DNA of 64,000 nucleotides from CAZMGV01 sp964621525 [NCBI: uncultured bacterium]. GTDB lineage: Bacteria > JAGRBM01. Where the stretch lies: positions 1 through 64,000 of the forward strand of contig CAZUMS010000016.1 in the NCBI GenBank assembly GCA_964621525.1, written 5' to 3'. Below are positions 11,209-19,679 of this stretch, piece after piece. The notes under the pieces were generated by a model. The model worked only from the letters and a program-made list of their open reading frames with translations. It was not told the origin of the DNA and did no database searches. The first letter of the stretch is position 1; every line of letters starts with the position of its first letter. The translations under genes and the position numbers were made by a program.

Positions 11209-11724
11209 CTACTTCGCGGCGGCGGGCTTGCGCTGGGGCTGCTCGCCGGGATTGATCCGCAGCTTGTAGAGCCCCGTGGCGGCCGCCTGGGCGCGCATGT
11301 GGAGAATGTCGAGGGCCTTCACGAGACTCGCGATTTCCGGATCCTTGAACCCCTGCAGGAATTCCCCCACCGCACCGGCCAGAACCGCATGCGCCTGCTT
11401 GTAGCGCGAGCGGCCCGTGGCCGTGATCTCGATGAGCCGGACGCGGCCGTCTTCGGGGTTGGTCTTGCGCCGGACAAGGCTCTGGGACTCCATGCGGTCG
11501 ATCAGGCCCGTGACGTTGGCGTTCGAGACCACCAGCATCCGCGAGATCTCCGACAGGCTCACGGGGCCGGACTGGGCGGCCAGAATCTGCAGCACCTCGT
11601 ACTGGGCGTTCGAGAGCTCGAAGCGGCGGAACACCTGCCGGTTCGAGACGGTCTCCATGAGGCCCCCGATGCTCATGAGCTGCGCCATGAGCCGCTCCCT
11701 GGGGTCTGCGATGCGATCGATCAT
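11209..11724 (-). CDS. MarR-family transcriptional regulator (catabolic operon head)
   Basis: 171 residues from the ATG at 11724 (MIDRIADPRERLM). An in-frame start at 11793 is possible but adds a basic tail without homology look. The winged helix is clear: …VSLSEISRMLVVSNANVTGLIDRMESQSLVRRKTNPEDGRVRLIEIT…, with the DGR wing. It heads a leftward set of five genes (CMD, OCD, cupin, aldolase), so it most likely represses them until the pathway substrate or an acid intermediate binds. There is no obvious long palindrome just upstream; its operator remains unidentified. Confidence 0.9.
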   Translation of the reverse strand: MIDRIADPRERLMAQLMSIGGLMETVSNRQVFRRFELSNAQYEVLQILAAQSGPVSLSEISRMLVVSNANVTGLIDRMESQSLVRRKTNPEDGRVRLIEITATGRSRYKQAHAVLAGAVGEFLQGFKDPEIASLVKALDILHMRAQAAATGLYKLRINPGEQPQRKPAAAK

Positions 11725-11840
11725 GGGCGGCAATGTAACACGGCGGGCGGCCATCCGAAAGCCGGGCGGCCGCCTGCCGGTGCGCCGGTTCATTACAGGC
11801 CCGGACCCCCGGCGGGCCGGGGGTTCTCCCCACGCGCCGC

Positions 11841-13274
11841 TTACTGCGGGCTTCCGTACGAATGGAGGCCCGACAGGAACAGGTTCACGCCGAGATAGGT
11901 GAACATGACGATGCCGAATCCGGCGACGGCAATGGCGGCGGACTTGCGCCCGCCGAGACCGCCCGCGATCCGCATGTGGATGTAGGCGGCGTAGACGAGC
12001 CAGGTGATGAGCGCCCAGGTCTCCTTGGGATCCCAGCTCCAGTACGACCCCCAGGCGTTGTTCGCCCAGATCGCCCCGGTCACGAGATTCAGCGTCATGA
12101 GCGGCAGGCCCACGAGAACCGCCCGGTAGCTCCAGTCATCGAGCAGGCGGGCCGCCGGGAGCCCGGCCGAGAGCTTTTGCGCCCGCCAGCCGACGAGCAG
12201 CACGAGGAGGCTGCCCATCCAGACCAGCACGGAAAGGCCGATGAGGTAGGAGTTCACGTCCCACTGGAGCAGCGTCAGGTGAGGCCGCATGGGGACCGGC
12301 CGGATTCCGGCGGCATGCTGGATCGCGACGGCCGTACCTGCCGTGTGGGCGAGGAAGCCCGTGAGAAACACCGGCAGGTCGTAGGCTCTCAGCCGGGCCA
12401 GACGGCCCGATTTACCGGCAAAGAAGAGTGCCGCGGCCGCGGCGTAGGCCGCGAAGGCGAGCAGATAGAGCTGGCCCGTATAGGGCACGGGCTTCAGACC
12501 GGAAGATACCTGCCCGTCGGGGGCGATCACCGGCCAGTTGAGCGGAAATTCCGCGTACCGGACCACGTCGCCGAGCCCGTAGCTCACGAATGAAACAGCC
12601 GCGAACACCGCATACAGCGCCCGGAGGAACGCCGGAGAAACGCCGTCCTTCACAAGGAAGAGGATCGCAAATCCGAAGGCGGTGAAGAATGCCGCGTAGG
12701 CGATGCAGGCGAAGGTGACGTGGATCTTGATCCAGCCGCTCTGCAGGGCGGGCATGATCTGGGGGATTTCCTTTGTGTGCGGGGCGGAGATCGCCGCGAC
12801 GCCCATCATGAGGACGGCGACGGGGATGACGAACGCACCGGCGGTCCGGTTCCCGGTACGCCACTCGAACGCCGCGTAGACGAGCGCCACGCCCCAGGCG
12901 AAGAAGATGAGCGATTCATACAGGTTGGTCCACGGCGGCTGGTGAAGGCCGGAGATGCTCCAGCGCACCAGCAGGGCGGACGTATGAAGCGCGAGTCCCG
13001 TCCGGGTGAGGAAGCTGCCTATTCGGGAGGCGGTCTCGCCGTCCCGCGCGAGATGGACGAGATACGAGGCGAAGGCGGCGAGGTAGAGGAACGCCGCCGC
13101 CGACAGCAGGCCCGAGGCCCACTCGAAACGGGCGGACCCGAGTCCGGCCGCCGGCAGCGTCACGCCATAGGCAAGGGTGCTGATGCCCGCAAGGAGGGCG
13201 GCTCCGCCCAGCACCTTCCAGGGCATGGACGTTACTTCTCGTGTGGTTCCAGTCATGACAACTGCCGGGTTCAT
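11841..13274 (-). CDS. ccsA: Cytochrome c biogenesis protein CcsA/ResC (System II haem exporter/ligase subunit)
   Basis: 477 residues, polytopic. The WWD haem-handling motif is near the C-terminus ([15 protein letters not shown]), and conserved His lie in external loops ([20 protein letters not shown]). The C-terminal helix ends …GLHSYGSP. With ResB it forms the System II complex that brings haem across the inner membrane and ligates it to CxxCH apocytochromes. Its ATG overlaps the resB stop (ATGA), so translation is coupled. It is the last gene of the cytochrome operon. Confidence 0.93.
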   Translation of the reverse strand: MNPAVVMTGTTREVTSMPWKVLGGAALLAGISTLAYGVTLPAAGLGSARFEWASGLLSAAAFLYLAAFASYLVHLARDGETASRIGSFLTRTGLALHTSALLVRWSISGLHQPPWTNLYESLIFFAWGVALVYAAFEWRTGNRTAGAFVIPVAVLMMGVAAISAPHTKEIPQIMPALQSGWIKIHVTFACIAYAAFFTAFGFAILFLVKDGVSPAFLRALYAVFAAVSFVSYGLGDVVRYAEFPLNWPVIAPDGQVSSGLKPVPYTGQLYLLAFAAYAAAAALFFAGKSGRLARLRAYDLPVFLTGFLAHTAGTAVAIQHAAGIRPVPMRPHLTLLQWDVNSYLIGLSVLVWMGSLLVLLVGWRAQKLSAGLPAARLLDDWSYRAVLVGLPLMTLNLVTGAIWANNAWGSYWSWDPKETWALITWLVYAAYIHMRIAGGLGGRKSAAIAVAGFGIVMFTYLGVNLFLSGLHSYGSPQ

Positions 13275-14818
13275 GGGGTGACCTCCGTGGCTGGGCCGTT
13301 GGCGGCGGTGGCTCCCGACGGCCTTGCCGCCGGGAGTTCCCGCTCGAGGGTTTCGCAGAAAGCCGCAATGCGGTTTTCAAAGGCCAGACGATGCTTGTGG
13401 ACGGCCCCGCCGAAGCAGATGCCGTCGGATGTGATCCGGAGCCAGGACTGCCGGTGAGAGACGAAGAAGGCGAGACACATGCCGAAGATCATGAGCGCCG
13501 AACCGAGCCACACGACCCAGACGCCCGGATCGTTCGCCACCTGGAGCCCCGTCCTGAACCCCTGATCGACGCCTTCGAGCATCAGGATATGGGCGGCGCC
13601 CCGGCCGGCATCGAAGGCGGGCAGGTCGCGGAAGATCAGGAACCGGACCGGATGCTCCTGCCCGCCGCGGTTCACCGTGGCGAGCTCGCCGTCCTCGCGG
13701 AGCATCTCGATGCCGACGGCGGGGCCTGCCGGTCCGGAGCCGGGAATTTCGAAATTGTCCTTGGAGCCCCGGACCACGTAACGGAATTCCTCACCCGGAA
13801 GCTGGAACGGCTCGTTAAACCGGGCGTTCACGGGGTAGCGCTCGCCGCTCTTGCGGGAGACAGCCGTAATCCGGATCAACGGGTCGGCCTGGTCGTAGTT
13901 CTCCTGATAGAAGGTGTAGCCCTTGTACCGGAGCGGGTCGTTCACGAAGATATCGCGGGTGAGCACCTCGCGGCCGTTCTCGAGGACCGTGAGGCGGCTT
14001 CGGAACAGGCTCGGTTTCTCCGTCGGAACTCCGGTCTTGGGATCGTTGTAAAACTGCGCCTCGAAGTCGTCGCAGCGGAGCTCGAACGGCAGGTGGTGGG
14101 TCTTCGCCGTCGCCTCGCCCGTGGGCGAGATGCCCTCCAGCAGCTCGATGCTGGAGGTTGAGCCGCCCTCGGGAATGTAGATGTGGGCGCGGGTGAAACC
14201 CGTAAAGTTGCCGAGCACGGCCCCGGCGGAGGTGATCAGGATGCCGGCATGGACGAAATAGACGCCCAGGCGGGTCCAGCGGCCCCGGTTCGAATAGAGC
14301 ACGATCTCTTTCGGGCCGATCCGGGACACCTGCGGTGTGCCGAACTGCTTCGCAAAAAGGGCGTGGAGATCGGTAAAGCGCGAATGGGCGAATACGAGCA
14401 CCCAGCTCCGGGAGAACGGCCCCCGGAACCGGGAGGCGGGCGGAACGGGATCGTCTTTCGAGAACTCCCCGAAGATCCGGGGCCAGCGGTCGATGCTGGC
14501 CGCCGCGATGCTGAGGCACATGAGCGTGAGCACCGTGACAAACCACCAGGAGTGGTAGACGTTGAGGAGCCCCAGTTTCGCATAGAGCGCGGCCCGCTCC
14601 GGCCCGAGCTTCGCGACGTAGTTCTGGAAAGTATCGAGCTGCCCGGTGGTCTGCGGAATGATCGTCCCGATCGCCGACAGGGCGGCGAGCAGAATCAGCC
14701 AGAACACTCCCAGCTTCACGCTGGAGAGAAGGCGCCACGCGGCACCCCCCAGACGCGCCAGCGCCGCCGGTCCTTCAGAACCGGCGGCGGCGGCGGTGAA
14801 CATTCTGTTCTGACTCAT
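13271..14818 (-). CDS. resB: Cytochrome c biogenesis protein ResB (Ccs1)
   Basis: 515 residues. Three N-terminal membrane spans (…[20 protein letters not shown], then [16 protein letters not shown]), a large periplasmic domain and a C-terminal span ([22 protein letters not shown]) match ResB/Ccs1. The partner CcsA is encoded immediately downstream with a 4-base overlap. Separated from the upstream di-haem cytochrome gene by 50 bp containing a strong GC hairpin. Expected to deliver haem and reduced apocytochrome for c-type maturation. Confidence 0.92.
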   Translation of the reverse strand: MSQNRMFTAAAAGSEGPAALARLGGAAWRLLSSVKLGVFWLILLAALSAIGTIIPQTTGQLDTFQNYVAKLGPERAALYAKLGLLNVYHSWWFVTVLTLMCLSIAAASIDRWPRIFGEFSKDDPVPPASRFRGPFSRSWVLVFAHSRFTDLHALFAKQFGTPQVSRIGPKEIVLYSNRGRWTRLGVYFVHAGILITSAGAVLGNFTGFTRAHIYIPEGGSTSSIELLEGISPTGEATAKTHHLPFELRCDDFEAQFYNDPKTGVPTEKPSLFRSRLTVLENGREVLTRDIFVNDPLRYKGYTFYQENYDQADPLIRITAVSRKSGERYPVNARFNEPFQLPGEEFRYVVRGSKDNFEIPGSGPAGPAVGIEMLREDGELATVNRGGQEHPVRFLIFRDLPAFDAGRGAAHILMLEGVDQGFRTGLQVANDPGVWVVWLGSALMIFGMCLAFFVSHRQSWLRITSDGICFGGAVHKHRLAFENRIAAFCETLERELPAARPSGATAANGPATEVTP

Positions 14819-14831
14819 TCTGGAACCCGGA

Positions 14832-14856
14832 GCGGCGGCGGATATCCCGCCGCCGC
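14832..14856 (-). other. Strong GC hairpin between cytochrome gene and resB
   Basis: GCGGCGGCGG / CCGCCGCCGC, a perfect 10-bp stem with a 5-base loop, lies 13 bases after the cytochrome stop codon and just before resB. No T-run follows, so it is not a standard terminator. It could protect the 3' end of the upstream message or lower resB-ccsA expression relative to the cytochrome. Confidence 0.5.
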
Positions 14857-14868
14857 CCGGTCTTCAGG

Positions 14869-17010
14869 TCAGAGTGTCTTGAGGTACTCGATGATCGCGA
14901 GCCGCTCCGCGTCCGTGAGGACTGCGTTGAAGTCGTGACCTTCGTTACCGTGACTGTAGAGGATGGTATTCATGATCTTGCGATCTTCCATCTGTCCGTC
15001 AGTCAGGATCGGCGGGAACAGGATGTTCCACACGAGGATCAGGTTCGAGAAGATCGGGTTCAGGATCTGCTGGATCAGCGGATCGTTGAACTCGTCGTTC
15101 GGGTCGCAGCTGATGTAGGGCGTGACCGCCGGATTCAGGAGCGAGCGCCACTTGCAGGCGATGACGTCGTACTTCCACCCCAGCTTGGTGGCATCGTACG
15201 AACGGGCGAAGTCCGTATCGAAGCCCATGATGGGGTTCTTGTACTGGCCGAACTGCCAGGAGGGAGCCGGCTTCGACTTGCGGCGCCAGATCGCGCGGCG
15301 GTCGGAAGGCTTCAGCACTTCCCACACGTTCGGGATCGAGCCGTTGTGCATGTAGGGAGCCGAGGCCCACACGCCGTAGAGCGGCGGTGCGAGGTAGCCG
15401 AGTTCGCGGCTGCCGCGCAGGCGCTCCTGGTTCTGCGGTCCGCAGTCGTTCGCCGTGCCGTAGGTCTGCGGGTACCCGAAGAAGTTCTTCGCACCCGCCT
15501 TCTGGACGGATTCGTTGTTCGTCTGCCACCGGACGGGATCGGCCCTGATGATCCGCTGCGGGGTGATGTAGCTGGCCATGCCTTCGAGCTCGGGGCTCGC
15601 CAGGTACGCCGGATCGTTCACGTAACGGGGCGAGTAGGCGCCGTGACAGCTCGCGCAGGAGCCGTTGCCGCCGGCCGGACGCGGGACCGAGTTGTTCCGG
15701 CTCGGAGCCCACATGTCGAGCGTGTGGAAGAGCGTGGCACCCTGTTCGGCCAGCGTCTTGTTGATTGCCACCGGGTAGGCAGGAGCCTTCAGGCTCTCGA
15801 TCCAGCTATTGAGGGGCGGACCGTTGGCCCGCATCCAGTCCTGACCGGCTTCGCTGATCGGGCCGCCGAGGCCGCCGAACAGGCCGAAGAACGGCGTATA
15901 GAACACCATGTCGACGCGGGGAGCATCGATCGGGAACACGCCGTCCACGAACTTGAGCGGACGGTGGCCCATGTTCCACCAGGCCGGCGTGTCCATGCTC
16001 GACGTCGAGCCGGAGGTGATGACCCCGGCGATCTCGCTGAGCGAGAGCAGCTTCTCGTCCGGGAACAGGAAGGCAAGGTTGATGTCGCTGGCGTTGTTGG
16101 TACCGCGCGTGTGATTGAGGTTTGCAATCACGGCGAGCGACGCCAGATAGCCGAGCGGGAGCATGTCGCGCAGGAACAGGTTCAGGTCCGCGAGGCTGCT
16201 GCCGCCGCCGTAAGTCAGCGTCGAGCCGACGACACCGCTGTGGCACGCGTGGCAGGTGATGCCGATCCGGCCGGTCCACTTGCCGGTGGCCGGGTCACGG
16301 AGCTGCGTGAACATCTCGGGGAGTTTGCCCGTGCCGCCGTTGGTGCGGTTCGGGTCCTCACCCGGCTTGGGGTACGGGTTCGGCGTGGGGCCGAAGCCGG
16401 AGCCGTAACGCTCGCCCACATACTGGTCGAATTTGTCGGGCCGCCAGAGGAAACCGCCCCAGATCTTCCAGAGGTCGTTGTACTGGCCAGCCGTGAACGT
16501 GGCGATGCCGAGGCCCGCCTCGACGGACATCGGCTTGTCGCCCGAGAACAGCGCACCAACCTTCGGACCGCCGGTTTCCAGCAGTTCGTTGCCGCGATTG
16601 AACCTCTGGCGCAGCTCGCCGCAGGTCTTGGGAGCGCCGGCTTCCTTCACAGATGCCGGGTCCACATGGCAATCCTTGTAGTAGGCATTGAACTGCACGG
16701 CCCGGCCGTCGCTCACGCCCGGCTGAACCAGGCGGCGGGGGTCGGTCGGCAGCGCCGTGCTGTCGGACTTGCCGTAGCAGTAGTCCCACAGGGGTGCGCC
16801 GCCGCGGCTGCTGCCGAGCAGCGCGGTCGGATAAGCCGCCGCCGTGTAGGCCGTGCCTTCCGGCTTGGTCAGCTCATCCGCCATGATCATCTCGGCGCCC
16901 TCGGTGAGGGTTTCGCCTTCGCTTCCGCTGCCACTCCCATTGCCGCAGCCCGGCATAAATGCCGTTATAGCGGCGAGCAGCGCGACCTTCAGTAACCCGT
17001 TCCTCTTCAT
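14869..17010 (-). CDS. Di-haem c-type cytochrome, RoxA/RoxB (rubber oxygenase)-like, putative lipoprotein
   Basis: 713 residues. The signal ends …ITAFMPGC (Cys21), a weak lipobox, so it is exported and possibly outer-membrane anchored. Two haem motifs, CHACH (253-257) and CASCH (452-456), lie 199 residues apart; I recall nearly the same spacing in the characterised RoxA. The block YLAPPLYGVWASAPYMHNGS is typical of large di-haem cytochromes of this group. RoxA-type enzymes cleave polyisoprene outside the cell, so a dioxygenase or peroxidase on a hydrophobic polymer is plausible but unproven. A good ribosome site (GGAGGAG) precedes the ATG. It is followed by resB-ccsA and is divergent from a TetR gene. 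Confidence 0.65.
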   Translation of the reverse strand: MKRNGLLKVALLAAITAFMPGCGNGSGSGSEGETLTEGAEMIMADELTKPEGTAYTAAAYPTALLGSSRGGAPLWDYCYGKSDSTALPTDPRRLVQPGVSDGRAVQFNAYYKDCHVDPASVKEAGAPKTCGELRQRFNRGNELLETGGPKVGALFSGDKPMSVEAGLGIATFTAGQYNDLWKIWGGFLWRPDKFDQYVGERYGSGFGPTPNPYPKPGEDPNRTNGGTGKLPEMFTQLRDPATGKWTGRIGITCHACHSGVVGSTLTYGGGSSLADLNLFLRDMLPLGYLASLAVIANLNHTRGTNNASDINLAFLFPDEKLLSLSEIAGVITSGSTSSMDTPAWWNMGHRPLKFVDGVFPIDAPRVDMVFYTPFFGLFGGLGGPISEAGQDWMRANGPPLNSWIESLKAPAYPVAINKTLAEQGATLFHTLDMWAPSRNNSVPRPAGGNGSCASCHGAYSPRYVNDPAYLASPELEGMASYITPQRIIRADPVRWQTNNESVQKAGAKNFFGYPQTYGTANDCGPQNQERLRGSRELGYLAPPLYGVWASAPYMHNGSIPNVWEVLKPSDRRAIWRRKSKPAPSWQFGQYKNPIMGFDTDFARSYDATKLGWKYDVIACKWRSLLNPAVTPYISCDPNDEFNDPLIQQILNPIFSNLILVWNILFPPILTDGQMEDRKIMNTILYSHGNEGHDFNAVLTDAERLAIIEYLKTL

Positions 17011-17091
17011 TGTCTCCTCCAGTAACCTGCTGTTTTTTCAGCTTTTCCTCCCCCTATTGGTAAGGGGAGAAATATAATTTCGTTTTGATTA

Positions 17092-17120
17092 CTGATACAG
17101 GCGACATTGAGAAATGTCAA
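17092..17120 (-). promoter_or_regulatory. Promoter of the di-haem cytochrome operon with overlapping palindrome
   Basis: On the minus strand a -35 TTGACA (17120-17115) and a -10 TATCAG (17097-17092) are separated by 17 bp. A perfect dyad GACATT-GAGA-AATGTC (17103-17118) covers part of the -35 and the spacer, the classical place for a repressor site. The divergent tetR gene starts 92 bp away and is the obvious candidate regulator. Confidence 0.6.
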
Positions 17121-17211
17121 TAACTTTTTATTACTCCCATAACCCCCTAGAAATACTGGTATTTTTTGGTTACTCTCCATGGTCGCTAATCTGATAACCG
17201 GAGTTTCGCCC

Positions 17212-17910
17212 ATGCCCAGACCTGCGAAGAAGAAATCCACGGACCTCACGCCCGCGAATGCCCCCGACCCTAATTCCCCGGTTCGGGCCCGGATTCTGGA
17301 GGCCTTTTCCGAAAAGGCACGCCGTTCGGGTATCCGGGCGGTCGTCATGGGTGAGCTCGCGACCGAGCTCCGCATGAGCGCCATGACTCTCTATAAGTAT
17401 TTTCCGTCCAAGGACGAGCTGGTTAGCGCGATGATCGACGCCTGGGCCCACGAACTGGCGGCGCTCGATGCGCTGGAGTGGGACAAGGTGCAGGACTGCA
17501 AGTCCGCCCTCGAAATGCTCGCCCGGTGGGCCGACGCCTGGACGTCGAGCCTCAGTAACGTAAGTCCGGCGTTCTTCGGCGACCTGCACCGGGACCACCC
17601 GGTCGCCTGGAAGCAGTTCCAGGCCCGGCTGGACGGCAGCAAATGGGCCGTCGCCAAATATTTCATGCCGCTCCTCCGGCAGGATGTCTCGCCGGTCGCG
17701 TGCCTCATGATGCTGGACCGGCTGGTGACGCAGGCAGCAGACCCGTCCTTCGTGGAACAGATCGGCATCTCCCGGCAGGAATCGGTCCGGATCGCCCTGT
17801 CCATCTGGGGCGGTGGCGCACTGAAGGAGCCGACAATCCTGCCGGTCTCAAAGCCGAACTTTCCGAGGGCGATAACGCCGGGCTTCACGCCGCCCGGTAT
17901 CAAGTTCTGA
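17212..17910 (+). CDS. TetR-family transcriptional regulator
   Basis: 232 residues from the ATG at 17212, chosen because GGAG lies 8 bases upstream; an in-frame start at 17179 has no ribosome site. The N-terminal HTH is typical: …ARILEAFSEKARRSGIRAVVMGELATELRMSAMTLYKYFPSKDELV…. The C-terminal ligand domain is divergent, as usual. The gene is divergent from the RoxA-like cytochrome operon, whose promoter holds a palindrome, so it probably represses that operon and itself in response to a pathway molecule. Confidence 0.9.
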   Translation: MPRPAKKKSTDLTPANAPDPNSPVRARILEAFSEKARRSGIRAVVMGELATELRMSAMTLYKYFPSKDELVSAMIDAWAHELAALDALEWDKVQDCKSALEMLARWADAWTSSLSNVSPAFFGDLHRDHPVAWKQFQARLDGSKWAVAKYFMPLLRQDVSPVACLMMLDRLVTQAADPSFVEQIGISRQESVRIALSIWGGGALKEPTILPVSKPNFPRAITPGFTPPGIKF

Positions 17911-17927
17911 CCGGCTGCCAGACATTT

Positions 17928-17960
17928 CGCCCCCGCCTTCCGGTCCTGGAAGCGGGGGCG
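17928..17960. terminator. GC-rich hairpin between tetR and coq4-like genes
   Basis: CGCCCCCG and CGGGGGCG pair, extended by CTTCC/GGAAG past a single bulged C. It lies between the 3' ends of two convergent genes. The downstream T content is modest (GAACGTTTCT on the plus strand). Probably a shared terminator. Confidence 0.6.
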
Positions 17961-17984
17961 GAACGTTTCTCCCTATATAGAGGA

Positions 17985-18947
17985 TCAGTTCGCGAGGATT
18001 CCCATCAGTTCTTCCTTGGTGGTGGGGCCGCTCATCACCCGCATCGCCACCTTGTCGATGGTCTTCGGGTGGCGGCGGAGCAGTTCCTTCCAGTGGATGC
18101 CGTATCCGTCCACCGCCTCGGTGAGCGCCTTCGCCTTCTTCTTGAGAAGCGGCATCTTGCCGAAGCTGTTGATGACGGTCTCGGTGGTCCGGCTGTGACG
18201 CATCCAGTCGCCGGTGCTCATGTCGGCGAGCGAGCCCGAGGGCACACCGACGGCCGCACGCGCCTCCTCGATGGGTTTGCCGATCAGCTCTTCCCAGTAG
18301 ACGCAGGCGAGCGGAGTGTTCCTGCGCGTCCCAACCCCGCGCTCGTACGCCTCGTCCAGGAGTTCCTTCCACCGGGTCCGGCCGATCTTCGGCGTCATCG
18401 ACAGGGCCGCGAGACCGAAGAAGGTGAGGTAGGACAGCCGCCTCGAGATGATCCCCGACCAGCCGGCCGTGAACATGGCGTTCAGCGCCTCGCCGCACGG
18501 GTCGGGGCCGTAGCCGCCGATCACATGGTGAAGGTCGTGGGCGAAGAAGAACCGGTGAAGGAGGAAGTCCATCTCCTCGTCCTTCTGTACGCGGTCGTAA
18601 TAGCCGTTCATCATGAAGAAGCCCGGGATCATGTAGCCGGGGATGATGTAGTCGTCATTGTTGAGGAAATCGTAGAGCTGCCGGCCGAGCGTCTCCGGCG
18701 GCAGGCCCTTCAGGTGCGCGGTATCCAGCACCGCATTCTCCAGCGAGGGCCGCTCTTCGAGGATCCTCCGGCCTGTCGGGTCGGCCTTGAACTGCCGCCG
18801 GGCGGTCTCGAACTCGGGGCCGATCACGTTGAACGTGATGCGGGCCACCCGCATGCCGCCCTCGCCGCTGATGGGGTCTTTCATCCACCTGAAAAAATCC
18901 CGGGGAATGTCACGCAGGTTCCGTTCCGTCAGCACCGTTTTCGCCAT
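17985..18947 (-). CDS. Coq4-family protein
   Basis: 320 residues. The Coq4 metal motif is intact: His137-Asp138 and His141 (HDLHH) followed by Glu153 (GGYGPDPCGEAL), the HDxxH…E pattern of eukaryotic and bacterial Coq4. In ubiquinone synthesis Coq4 acts at C1 of the quinone ring precursor (oxidative decarboxylation). The protein is longer than typical Coq4 and no other ubiquinone gene is nearby, so a different hydrophobic substrate is possible. It is divergent from marR-aurF, and a perfect 20-bp palindrome sits inside its promoter. Confidence 0.8.
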   Translation of the reverse strand: MAKTVLTERNLRDIPRDFFRWMKDPISGEGGMRVARITFNVIGPEFETARRQFKADPTGRRILEERPSLENAVLDTAHLKGLPPETLGRQLYDFLNNDDYIIPGYMIPGFFMMNGYYDRVQKDEEMDFLLHRFFFAHDLHHVIGGYGPDPCGEALNAMFTAGWSGIISRRLSYLTFFGLAALSMTPKIGRTRWKELLDEAYERGVGTRRNTPLACVYWEELIGKPIEEARAAVGVPSGSLADMSTGDWMRHSRTTETVINSFGKMPLLKKKAKALTEAVDGYGIHWKELLRRHPKTIDKVAMRVMSGPTTKEELMGILAN

Positions 18948-19012
18948 GGCTCTCTTGCTCCTCGCCGGCGTTCCGCCGGGGCTTGGCGGTGCCGCTTTCA
19001 GTTGATGGGACC

Positions 19013-19041
19013 ATCATACGTAGCATGCTACGTATTTGCAA
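19013..19041 (-). promoter_or_regulatory. coq4-like promoter with perfect 20-bp palindromic operator
   Basis: On the minus strand -35 TTGCAA (19041-19036), a 17-bp spacer and -10 TATGAT (19018-19013). The perfect palindrome ATACGTAGCATGCTACGTAT (19016-19035) fills the spacer and part of the -10 box. A bound dimer would block RNA polymerase. A near-copy of its core is in the divergent marR promoter. Confidence 0.75.
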
Positions 19042-19112
19042 GCGGAATCTTTTCTCTGTGAATCTCATGCCCTGAACTGGATTCAGGGTATCCCATGACT
19101 GACAGAAATCTT

Positions 19113-19142
19113 TTGTCGTCAATTCGTAGGATGCTACATAAT
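19113..19142 (+). promoter_or_regulatory. marR promoter with second operator copy
   Basis: -35 TTGTCG (19113-19118), an 18-bp spacer and -10 CATAAT (19137-19142). The spacer carries GTAGGATGCTAC (19126-19137), which differs in one base from the core GTAGCATGCTAC of the palindrome at 19016. This fits autoregulation by the MarR protein encoded just downstream. Confidence 0.65.
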
Positions 19143-19163
19143 AAGGACGAAACAGGTATCCGC

Positions 19164-19658
19164 ATGGTCGAAACCGGTAAAATCACAGACACGGAGAAGC
19201 CCCGGCGCGAGGCGTCCACGGGGATCGACCTCATCCTGGATCAGGCGCTGAAACTGGCCCGGAAGTTCCGCCGGCGGCAGGACGAAATCGCCAGAAAGCG
19301 CGGCATCACCCTGCTCCAGTATTCGGCCATTCAGGTGCTCCGGCGCGAGGGGCCGCTCACGGTCACGGAGCTGGCCGGCCGGCTGCATTTAAAGCACAGC
19401 ACCGTCAGCAAGCTCGTGGACCGGATGGAACGCGACCGGCTGGCGGTCCGCGTCCAGAGCAGCGAGGACCGCCGGGCCTCGCGCCTGCGCCTCACGGAAC
19501 TGGCGCTCGAACGGGTCGAGGGGCTCACCCTCTCGGCCGCCGACTTCGCCGGGCGCGTGATCGCCCGCCTCACCCCGAAGGAACAGGCGCAGCTCATGGC
19601 CATCGCCCTCAAGCTCGCCGCAGGATTCAAGAAGGAACTGGAACGGCTCCCGTCCTGA
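19164..19658 (+). CDS. MarR-family transcriptional regulator
   Basis: 164 residues from the ATG at 19164. In-frame ATGs at 19095 and 19131 would place the operator and -10 box inside the coding region, and an AGG lies 7-8 bases before 19164. The winged helix is clear: …PLTVTELAGRLHLKHSTVSKLVDRMERDRLAVRVQSSEDRRASRLRLT…. It is followed after 21 bp by the diiron oxygenase gene (one operon) and is divergent from the coq4-like gene. The palindromes on both promoters suggest one regulator for the three genes. The inducer is unknown. Confidence 0.88.
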   Translation: MVETGKITDTEKPRREASTGIDLILDQALKLARKFRRRQDEIARKRGITLLQYSAIQVLRREGPLTVTELAGRLHLKHSTVSKLVDRMERDRLAVRVQSSEDRRASRLRLTELALERVEGLTLSAADFAGRVIARLTPKEQAQLMAIALKLAAGFKKELERLPS

Positions 19659-19679
19659 CGGAGGAGCCCGGAGACAACC

